Assembly (NCBI GenBank): GCA_015658765.1
Contig: DQOE01000246.1
Coordinates: 1 to 6,644 of the forward strand
Origin: Verrucomicrobiota bacterium
GTDB lineage: Bacteria > Verrucomicrobiota > Verrucomicrobiia > Limisphaerales > UBA1096
Reading direction: 5' to 3'
DNA: 6,644 nucleotides
Shown here: positions 1 to 5,602 of the stretch, one piece after another
How the letters are laid out: each line of letters opens with the position of its first letter
Position numbering within the stretch: the stretch's first letter is position 1
Translations under genes and position numbers: made by a program
Notes under the pieces: generated by a model
The model's database searches: none
What the model was told of the DNA's origin: nothing
The model's input: the letters and a program-made list of their open reading frames with translations, nothing else

Positions 1-278
1 AGCGTGTATCCCCGCTTGATGAGTCCCTCCCAATTCAAACGCTTGGCCATCCCGTCTATTTTATTTTGCGCGCTGAACCATCCGCCGCTAACGACAAACA
101 CAATTCCGCGATTATTGCGCTTGGCCAAGGGTTGAAAAACGTCGAGCGTCAGGGCCAAGCCGTGCTTCCGCCCGTAAATGATTTCCTTCTCCCGCTTAAA
201 AAGGCTCTCGTCTGCAAATCCAATCGACGAGCAGGCAAAAACGAGGACGAGAATCTGCAATGGAAACGCACACTTCAT
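1..278 (-). CDS. Secreted alpha/beta-hydrolase-like protein, N-terminal part only
   Basis: The frame is open for 92 codons from the ATG at 278 to the left edge, so only the N-terminus is visible. Residues 1-22 look like a signal peptide: a Lys at position 2, a hydrophobic core (LQILVLVFACSSIGF) and likely cleavage after the Ala of GFA. The mature start contains IIYGRKHGLALTLDVFQP, then a hydrophobic strand and turn, IVFVVSGGWFSA (about residues 59-70). The latter resembles the oxyanion-hole strand of esterase/lipase-type alpha/beta hydrolases, where HGGGW is common. The catalytic Ser, Asp and His would lie beyond the window, so activity and substrate cannot be judged. An in-frame ATG at 302 would add eight residues (MRYLLRLS). 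I prefer 278 because it gives a normal-length signal peptide; neither start has a Shine-Dalgarno sequence. The gene is codirectional with the GTPase but separated from it by a terminator, so it is probably transcribed separately. Confidence 0.68.
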   Translation of the reverse strand, partial: MKCAFPLQILVLVFACSSIGFADESLFKREKEIIYGRKHGLALTLDVFQPLAKRNNRGIVFVVSGGWFSAQNKIDGMAKRLNWEGLIKRGYT

Positions 279-343
279 AGACAGGCGCAACAGATACCGC
301 ATACACGCAAACAATTGCAAGTTTGCACGAAAATGCAGCGCAC

Positions 344-386
344 AAAAAAAGGCCCAGCGACGAATCGGCGGAGTCGTCACTGGACC
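344..386 (-). terminator. Rho-independent terminator
   Basis: Read on the minus strand, GGTCCAGTGACGA (386-374) pairs with TCGTCGCTGGGCC (363-351) as a 13-base-pair stem with two G-U wobbles and a 10-base loop. Seven T residues (350-344) follow at once. The wobbles become A-C mismatches on the plus strand, where no T run follows, so the signal points to minus-strand transcription. It lies about 205 bases beyond the GTPase stop and 66 bases before the hydrolase ATG. It may end the GTPase transcript, end a short RNA, or act as an attenuator in the hydrolase leader. Confidence 0.8.
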
Positions 387-470
387 GGGAGGAACTGAGG
401 ATATACCTCACTCAGAGTCCGCGGAAGCTTGCTGGAGGCGTTATGAGTGTCAACAAAAAAAACTGCATAA

Positions 471-499
471 AGCATAATAAAACACCTATAAGCCGTCAA
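471..499 (-). promoter_or_regulatory. Candidate sigma70-like promoter, minus strand
   Basis: On the minus strand TTGACG (499-494) is followed after 17 bases by TATGCT (476-471). That is five of six and four of six matches to the -35 and -10 consensus at ideal spacing, in AT-rich noncoding DNA. Transcription would start near 464, upstream of the terminator at 386-344. The match could be chance in AT-rich sequence. Confidence 0.3.
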
Positions 500-518
500 A
501 TGGATTTTTGTTAACGTT

Positions 519-548
519 AAAGCCGGAAGAAAAGTACGATCCAGCTTT
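519..548 (-). terminator. Weak hairpin downstream of the GTPase gene
   Basis: On the minus strand AAAGCTGG (548-541) can pair with CCGGCTTT (526-519), giving eight base pairs with one wobble and a 14-base loop. It begins about 43 bases after the GTPase stop. No real T tract follows, so it would be a poor intrinsic terminator. It may be a 3'-end stabilising or Rho-associated structure, or chance. Confidence 0.22.
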
Positions 549-590
549 TGTGATTAGGCTGTGAAAACATTGGGGGGGTTGATTGTGCTC

Positions 591-2063
591 TCACATTTCC
601 TCTGTTGATAACTCAGGTTGATCGGGCGTTTCTTCGTCGGGGATTTCTGGTTCTTCAGCCTTAATCTCCGGGTGCAAATCAATTTTCCGGCGTAACGCCG
701 GTATATCCTTTTCAATCGCCGCCTCAAGTTTGTGAAGTAATTTTTTTGAGGAGATCGAAGCGGAAAGACTTCTCAGGCCGTGGACTCGCATGATGTCGAG
801 TATTCCGGTTTTTGTGATTTCCCAGAGGGCGTAAAGGTCCGCTCGTTTTTGCAGCGAAAGTTCATCCCTGTAAGCCCGTTTAAAAAAGACATCGACTCCC
901 TCCTCTGTTCCGATGGAGCGGCGCAGTTTCCTGAGGCCAAGCGAGAGGAACCACCAAAACAACGAGGCCCACACAAAGGCGGAGCCAAGGACAATGCCGG
1001 GGACGGTCAATGCCTCCCAATTCTTCTCGTTGAATGCGTCGCTCCATTCCGGTTGAAGCCACCAATCCCGTGTGATCCACGCCGCGCCGGCAGACAGCAT
1101 CACTAACCCGGAAAACGCCAGCCAAAGGCGGCTGACCAGTCGCCGGTAAGCCGTCACGGCCTCGAGACAAACCTTTACGTGAACGGACAAGCGGCGCGCC
1201 TGGGAGAGCAACCCGCTGACGAGGTTGTCCGCCCGTCGGGCGGGTGCCCTCATGATTTCTGCAACCACCTCGTCCCGTGAGATGTCAAAGTCCTCCAGCG
1301 GAATCGGCTTCGCGTTCCCCTCGAGGGGTCGGGTGGCAAAGCCGGGCAGATAGGTTGTGTAAATGCGCGGAATGTCCTTCGTCGGAATCGTCTTCGAGAG
1401 GTTCCAGCAAAGGGTGCCGTAGGTTCGCGCGAAGTCGCGGATGTTGTCGAACAGGTCAACCTTGTTGAGCACGATCAGCAACTTGTGGTCGATGCCGACC
1501 AGTTGTCTTGTGAAAATGGTAACCGCCTCGCCGGTTGTGCCCGGCTTGTCGGGATCAAAAAAGAACAGGACGAGGTCGGCGCTCTCTGCGAAGCGCCGGA
1601 CGCACTCCCGGAAGTCGTAGCTGCGGAGCTGGTGGCTGCTGGCGGAGTCGATCATGCCCGGGCTGTCGATCAGCGTCAGTTGCCGGAGGTTTTCGGACGG
1701 GTAAGCCTTGAACTGGAGCTTGGCGAGGAACTCCGGGCCGAGGTTGGCCAAGTCCTGATAATCCAGCTCGGGGTGCGACACCAGCGTCTGCCCATCGAGC
1801 GTTTCCTCTTCCTCCCCGTAAGTGATCAGCGTGAACCCGTCATCCGTCGGGGCCATGCCGGATTCCTGAATATCGGCCCCGGCGATGTAGTTGATGAACG
1901 ACGATTTGCCCGAGGAGTGGTTCCCGAGGAACAGAACCCTTGGCGACCCCGGCACGTCCTTGTCGCTGATTGGCAAATTGAAACGGTAGCGGCTGGCCAG
2001 CAACGACAACGTTTTGGCGTAGATCGACCGGACGTTGCGTTCGAGTTTTAAAAGATCATCCAT
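591..2063 (-). CDS. Dynamin/EHD-like large GTPase with two membrane segments
   Basis: The product is a 490-residue protein. A GTPase domain occupies about residues 42-270. It has a P-loop GNHSSGKS (47-54), a probable switch Thr in APTDDGF (71-77), DSPG as the G3 motif (133-136) and NKVD as the G4 guanine-specificity motif (200-203). The P-loop followed by SFINYIAG and then APTDDGF is closer to EHD/dynamin-superfamily proteins than to Era or EngA. Two hydrophobic segments follow, at about 313-330 and 354-376, separated by a Trp-rich loop. After these come a basic helical region (380-460) and an acidic, Pro/Glu-rich tail (465-490). Dynamin-like proteins bind and remodel membranes using GTP; a membrane-anchored role at the inner membrane is inferred. 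No partner gene is adjacent. ATG at 2063 fits the family N-terminus and lacks a Shine-Dalgarno sequence. The gene ends with TGA and is divergent from proA. Its cellular function is unknown. Confidence 0.85.
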   Translation of the reverse strand: MDDLLKLERNVRSIYAKTLSLLASRYRFNLPISDKDVPGSPRVLFLGNHSSGKSSFINYIAGADIQESGMAPTDDGFTLITYGEEEETLDGQTLVSHPELDYQDLANLGPEFLAKLQFKAYPSENLRQLTLIDSPGMIDSASSHQLRSYDFRECVRRFAESADLVLFFFDPDKPGTTGEAVTIFTRQLVGIDHKLLIVLNKVDLFDNIRDFARTYGTLCWNLSKTIPTKDIPRIYTTYLPGFATRPLEGNAKPIPLEDFDISRDEVVAEIMRAPARRADNLVSGLLSQARRLSVHVKVCLEAVTAYRRLVSRLWLAFSGLVMLSAGAAWITRDWWLQPEWSDAFNEKNWEALTVPGIVLGSAFVWASLFWWFLSLGLRKLRRSIGTEEGVDVFFKRAYRDELSLQKRADLYALWEITKTGILDIMRVHGLRSLSASISSKKLLHKLEAAIEKDIPALRRKIDLHPEIKAEEPEIPDEETPDQPELSTEEM

Positions 2064-2091
2064 TGCGTGTGCCGAGCCAAGCGGACACGCC

Positions 2092-2119
2092 CTTATAATC
2101 GATGCGCTACCGCTCCCAA
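2092..2119 (-). promoter_or_regulatory. Candidate promoter for the GTPase gene
   Basis: On the minus strand TTGGGA (2119-2114) and TATAAG (2097-2092) are separated by 16 bases. That is four of six and five of six consensus matches. The predicted start near 2085 would give a leader of about 22 bases before the GTPase ATG. The -10 overlaps the plus-strand TATAAT at 2094-2099, so the two divergent promoters could compete for polymerase. This is sequence matching only. Confidence 0.3.
2094..2099 (+). promoter_or_regulatory. Candidate -10 element for the proA operon
   Basis: A perfect TATAAT lies in the divergent intergenic gap, giving a predicted transcription start near 2106 and a leader of about 84 bases before the proA ATG. 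No good -35 hexamer is found 16-18 bases upstream; the nearest TTG-containing match (2063-2068) is too far away at 25 bases. An activator or another sigma factor would be needed if this is the real promoter. Confidence 0.35.
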
Positions 2120-2189
2120 AGAAAAATGCACCGGCCGGGCGGCGAAATGAGATTCACACCGACTCGGGTTGACGCTAGGCTGCACGGCC

Positions 2190-3464
2190 ATGAGTTTGAC
2201 GGAGGAAATGACCGACTTAGCCAAGCGCGCCCGCTTGGCCTCTCGCCGCCTGGCCAGCCTGTCCAGCGACGATAAAAACAAATGTCTGCTGGCCATGGCC
2301 GACGCCATCGAGGCCAACGCGCCCGCGATCCAGCAGGAAAACGCCAGGGACATGCTCGCCGGCGCGGAGATGGGCTTGGCCAAGCCGATGCTGGATCGGC
2401 TGCTGCTGGATGAAGGGCGCATCTTCGGCATGGCCGTCGGCCTCCGCGAAGTCGCCGTATTACCCGACCCGGTCGGGCGTGTGATCGAGGAGCGCTCGCG
2501 GCCCAGCGGACTGAAACTCACCAAGGTCGCCTCGCCGATCGGCGTGATCGTCATCATTTACGAATCACGCCCCAACGTCACCGCCGACGCGGCGGGCCTC
2601 TGTTTCAAGTCCGGCAACGCAACGATTCTTCGCGGCGGCAAGGAGGCCATTCACTCGAACCAAATCATTGCAAAGATCATGGTCGAGGCAACGGCCGGGG
2701 CTTTGCCTGCTTTCCCGGCGGGCGCCATACAGGTCGTGCCGACGACCGATCGCGGTGCCATCCCCGAGCTGCTTTCGCTCACGCGCTTCGTTGACCTCTG
2801 CATTCCGCGCGGCGGCGAAAGTCTCATTCGTGCCGTGACTGAGTGCTCGCACGTGCCGGTCATCAAACATTACAAGGGCGTTTGCCACGTTTACATCGAC
2901 GCCGACGCCGACGCCGCGATGGCGGAGGAGATCGTCTTTAACTCGAAAGTACACCGGCCCGGGGTTTGCAACGCCGCCGAGACGCTGCTGGTTGACAAGT
3001 CCGTCGCCACCGACGTGCTGCCCCGCTTGGCCAAGCGCCTGGCCAAGGCCAACGTCGAGTTGCGCGGCGACAAACCGACGCAAGCCTTGCTCGACGGCAG
3101 CGGCGTCGAGGTCACCCCGGCCTCCGCCGCCGATTGGGACGAGGAATACCTCGACCTCGTGCTGTCGGTGAAAATCGTGGATGGCGTCGGCGAGGCGATC
3201 GAGCACATCAACACGCACGGCTCGGGCCATACGGAAACGATCGTCACCGGCGACTCGGCAGCGGCGAAACGTTTCCAGACCGAGGTGGATTCCTCGACGA
3301 TTTTCTGGAACGCCTCGACCCGCTTCAGCGACGGCATGGAATTCGGCATGGGCGCGGAGATCGGCATCAGCACCGACAAAATCGGCGCGCGCGGCCCGAT
3401 GGGCTTGGAGGAATTGACCAGCTACAAATGGCTTGGTGTCGCCGACGGCTTGATTCGCAAATGA
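2190..3464 (+). CDS. proA: Gamma-glutamyl phosphate reductase (glutamate-5-semialdehyde dehydrogenase)
   Basis: This enzyme reduces L-glutamyl 5-phosphate with NADPH to glutamate 5-semialdehyde, the second step of proline synthesis from glutamate in the cytoplasm. From ATG 2190 the product has 424 residues, close to the usual 415-430. Diagnostic ProA blocks are present: YESRPNVTADAAGLCFKSGN followed by ATILRGGKEA, VPTTDRGAIPELL, and the catalytic-Cys motif RPGVCNAAETLL with Cys260. The C-terminal MEFGMGAEIGISTDKIGARG followed by PMGLEELTSYKW is also present. A TTG at 2169 is in frame but would add residues outside the family core. The ATG at 2208 has GGAGG only two bases before it, too close to be a normal ribosome site. 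A small (GACGCC)3 tandem repeat (2898-2915) encodes an Asp-Ala run. No proB is next to it. It overlaps prmC by four bases (ATGA), implying translational coupling. Confidence 0.96.
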   Translation: MSLTEEMTDLAKRARLASRRLASLSSDDKNKCLLAMADAIEANAPAIQQENARDMLAGAEMGLAKPMLDRLLLDEGRIFGMAVGLREVAVLPDPVGRVIEERSRPSGLKLTKVASPIGVIVIIYESRPNVTADAAGLCFKSGNATILRGGKEAIHSNQIIAKIMVEATAGALPAFPAGAIQVVPTTDRGAIPELLSLTRFVDLCIPRGGESLIRAVTECSHVPVIKHYKGVCHVYIDADADAAMAEEIVFNSKVHRPGVCNAAETLLVDKSVATDVLPRLAKRLAKANVELRGDKPTQALLDGSGVEVTPASAADWDEEYLDLVLSVKIVDGVGEAIEHINTHGSGHTETIVTGDSAAAKRFQTEVDSSTIFWNASTRFSDGMEFGMGAEIGISTDKIGARGPMGLEELTSYKWLGVADGLIRK

Positions 3465-4312
3465 CAGTTCGTGAGCTCATGGACAAATACGTTCGCCTGC
3501 TTCGACGGGCTGGGATCAAGTCGCCACGGGCCGATGTCGAGTGGCTGGCCTCTGACGTTTTCAAGTGCAGCCGCTCGGAACTCGCCCTTCATGGGCACAA
3601 GATGCCGACTCGCGAGCAGGTCGATCGAATGCGGAAAAACATCAAGCGCCGGCTGGATCGCGAGCCGTTGCAGCATATTCTCGGCATCGGTGATTTTTAC
3701 GGCTACGAGTTTCGGGTAAGCTCCGCCGTGCTGATCCCCCGCCCGGAGACGGAGACGCTGGCGGAGTTGGCCCTGGGTTTCCTGCACCCACTCCCCGCCC
3801 CGGTCGCCTTCGATCTTGGCACCGGCAGCGGGTGCATTGCCATCACGCTGGCCAAGCGATGCCCCGGCGTGAAAGTCATCGCCTCCGATGTGTCCGAGTC
3901 GGCGCTCAACCTGGCCAAGCTCAATGCCGAGACGCTCGATGCGATCGAGCAGGTGGAGTTCCGCGAGGCCGACGGCTTGCCCGCCTTGGCCGAGGGTGAG
4001 CAAGTCGACTTGATCGTCTCGAATCCGCCGTACATTCCGTCCGGTGACATCGCCGGCCTGCAACCCGAGGTTCGGCACTACGACCCGCACCTCGCGCTAG
4101 ATGGCGGCGAGGATGGCCTGCAGTTTCACAGGCTGCTCGCTGCCGAGGGACAATCCCGCCTGAAGCCCGGCGGCAAACTGATGGCGGAGTTCGGCGACGG
4201 GCAGGAATCGGCCATCGAGGGCTTGTTTGCCCAAGCCGCCTGGGCAAGCGTGAAAATCACCAACGACCTGACCGGCCGGCCCCGAATCGTGATTGCCTCC
4301 GCCGGGCAATAG
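3461..4312 (+). CDS. prmC: Peptide chain release factor N5-glutamine methyltransferase
   Basis: PrmC (HemK) transfers a methyl group from S-adenosylmethionine to the Gln of the GGQ motif in release factors RF1 and RF2, which speeds translation termination. The 283-residue product has the expected order of parts. An N-terminal helical domain (1-75) ends in REPLQHILG (68-75). LIPRPETE (91-98) follows, then the SAM-binding glycine loop DLGTGSGCIAI (118-128). The catalytic NPPY (188-191), which binds the target glutamine, comes next. The C-terminal sheet includes LKPGGKLMAEFG (234-245) and ends RPRIVIA. ATG 3461 overlaps the proA stop by four bases and gives the normal family length; longer in-frame extensions reach into proA and are spurious. 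The gene ends in TAG, unlike its neighbours' TGA, and is followed by an unusually permissive 27-base gap that stays in frame with murA. Confidence 0.95.
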   Translation: MTVRELMDKYVRLLRRAGIKSPRADVEWLASDVFKCSRSELALHGHKMPTREQVDRMRKNIKRRLDREPLQHILGIGDFYGYEFRVSSAVLIPRPETETLAELALGFLHPLPAPVAFDLGTGSGCIAITLAKRCPGVKVIASDVSESALNLAKLNAETLDAIEQVEFREADGLPALAEGEQVDLIVSNPPYIPSGDIAGLQPEVRHYDPHLALDGGEDGLQFHRLLAAEGQSRLKPGGKLMAEFGDGQESAIEGLFAQAAWASVKITNDLTGRPRIVIASAGQ

Positions 4313-4339
4313 CGTAACACTGCGCCCCGACAAACGCTC

Positions 4340-5602
4340 ATGGATTGCCTGGTCATCAAGGGAGGGACGCCGCTCAAGGGCGATGTCAAAATCAGCGGCG
4401 CCAAAAACGCCGCCCTGCCGCTGATGGCGGCGACGTTGTTGACGAGTGATGAGTGCGTTTTGCGCAATCTGCCCAACCTCAGCGACGTGCAGTTCATGGC
4501 GCGGATCTTGGAATCGCTCGGCGCATCGGTCGAGATGAACCGGGGAACGATCCGTGTCCGGGCAAGAAAAATCGGCGGCTTCGGCGACTACGACTTGATC
4601 CGCAAAATGCGCGGCTCAATCTGTATTCTCGGGCCGCTCATGGGCCGCCTCAACGAGGCCAAGGTGTCGATGCCCGGAGGCTGTGTCATCGGCGCGCGCC
4701 CGATCGATCTGCACCTCAAGGGCATGCGCGACCTCGGCGCAAAAGTCCGCGTCGAGGCCGGTTACGTGCACGCCAAGGCCAAGAGGCTGACCGGCGGCGA
4801 GAGCTTCCTCGGCGGCCGTTGCGGCCCCACGGTTCTCGGCACGGCCAACATGCTGATGGCCGCGAGCCTGGCCAAGGGCAAAACACTCATTCACAGCGCC
4901 GCCTGTGAGCCGGAGATCGAGGACTTGGCCAAGTTCCTCAACGCCATGGGTGCAAAAATCTCCGGCGCCGGCAGCCCGACGATCACTATCCAAGGCGTGC
5001 GACGGCTCAGGGGGGCGGAGCACCGGGTGATCCCCGACCGGATCGAGGCGGCAACCTACGCCCTCGCCGGTGCAGTGACGGACGGCGACGTGACGCTGCG
5101 CAGTTGCCACCCCAGCCACCTCAGCGCGGTGCTCGACAAAATGCGCGAGGCCGGCGTGCGAATCGAGGCCGGGCGCAACACCCTTCGCGTCCGCCCCGCC
5201 AAACAGTTGCGCTCTGTGGACATCACCACCATGCCGCACGCCGGTTTCCCGACCGATGTGCAGGCACAAATGATGGTGCTCATGCTCAAGTCGCCCGGCA
5301 TCAGCATCATCACCGAGCGGATTTTTGAGTCGCGCTTCATGCACGTGAATGAATTGGCACGAATGGGCGCGGACATCTCGATCGAGGGGCCAAGCGCCAT
5401 CGTCAAGGGCGGCCAACCGCTCAGCGGCGCGGATGTCATGGCGAGCGATCTTCGCGCCTCTGCGGCTTTGGTTTTGGCCGGCATGGCGGCCAAGGGCGTC
5501 ACTCGTGTGAATCGCGTTTACCACATCGATCGGGGCTACGAAAACATCGACGGCAAACTCCGTGCGCTCGGCGCGAACATTTCGCGCGAGCCGGGCCAGT
5601 GA
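4340..5602 (+). CDS. murA: UDP-N-acetylglucosamine 1-carboxyvinyltransferase
   Basis: MurA transfers enolpyruvate from phosphoenolpyruvate to UDP-GlcNAc, the first committed step of peptidoglycan precursor synthesis in the cytoplasm. The 420-residue product matches the usual length (about 419). Key residues are visible: Lys22-Asn23 in SGAKNA, and Cys115 in the mobile loop PGGCVIGARP with Arg120. Asp306 lies in FPTDVQAQ and Arg398 in YHIDRGYENI. Having Cys rather than Asp at position 115 predicts the fosfomycin-sensitive type of enzyme. Inverted alpha/beta repeats typical of the EPSP-synthase fold run throughout. ATG 4340 starts 27 bases after prmC and no Shine-Dalgarno sequence is seen. The TGA stop overlaps the GTG start of the next gene. 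Its presence implies that the organism makes a peptidoglycan wall. Confidence 0.97.
   Translation: MDCLVIKGGTPLKGDVKISGAKNAALPLMAATLLTSDECVLRNLPNLSDVQFMARILESLGASVEMNRGTIRVRARKIGGFGDYDLIRKMRGSICILGPLMGRLNEAKVSMPGGCVIGARPIDLHLKGMRDLGAKVRVEAGYVHAKAKRLTGGESFLGGRCGPTVLGTANMLMAASLAKGKTLIHSAACEPEIEDLAKFLNAMGAKISGAGSPTITIQGVRRLRGAEHRVIPDRIEAATYALAGAVTDGDVTLRSCHPSHLSAVLDKMREAGVRIEAGRNTLRVRPAKQLRSVDITTMPHAGFPTDVQAQMMVLMLKSPGISIITERIFESRFMHVNELARMGADISIEGPSAIVKGGQPLSGADVMASDLRASAALVLAGMAAKGVTRVNRVYHIDRGYENIDGKLRALGANISREPGQ

Larger units (their letters stand above)
279..590. other. Intergenic region between the GTPase and the hydrolase gene
   Basis: About 310 bases lie between the GTPase stop and the hydrolase start. 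I see no credible gene: the short open frames here lack recognisable protein character. The part from about 440 to 560 is visibly richer in A and T than the flanking genes. It holds a strong minus-strand terminator (344-386), a candidate minus-strand promoter (471-499), a weak hairpin (519-548), the perfect 10-base palindrome TTAACGTTAA (511-520), an A8 run (455-462) and a G7 run (572-578). Confidence 0.7.

Noticed and set aside
448..453. TTGACA on the minus strand as a perfect -35 box
   Set aside because: The hexamer 17 bases downstream is AAGCTT, which does not resemble a -10 element.
66..514. Several short plus-strand open frames in the left intergenic region and hydrolase gene
   Set aside because: They are rich in Lys, Arg, Gln and Asn with no domain character, overlap one another, and lie opposite a minus-strand frame with a signal peptide and hydrolase-like strand.
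511..520. Perfect palindrome TTAACGTTAA as an operator site
   Set aside because: It is short, single-copy in the region, and not well placed relative to the candidate promoter. AT-rich intergenic DNA can produce it by chance.
1485..2051. A 188-codon plus-strand open frame opposite the GTPase domain
   Set aside because: The minus strand here encodes intact G1, G3 and G4 GTPase motifs. The plus-strand translation has no recognisable domain.
2898..2915. (GACGCC)3 tandem repeat
   Set aside because: It encodes an Asp-Ala run in a variable surface stretch of ProA and is too short to suggest more than local codon slippage.
2565..3230. A 221-codon minus-strand open frame opposite proA
   Set aside because: The plus strand encodes conserved ProA blocks including the catalytic Cys. 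The antisense protein shows only composition bias.
4616..5524. A 302-codon open frame on the minus strand across murA
   Set aside because: It is the antisense shadow of a clearly recognised MurA. Its protein is rich in His, Ala, Arg and Gly with no family resemblance, as expected from GC-rich codon positions.
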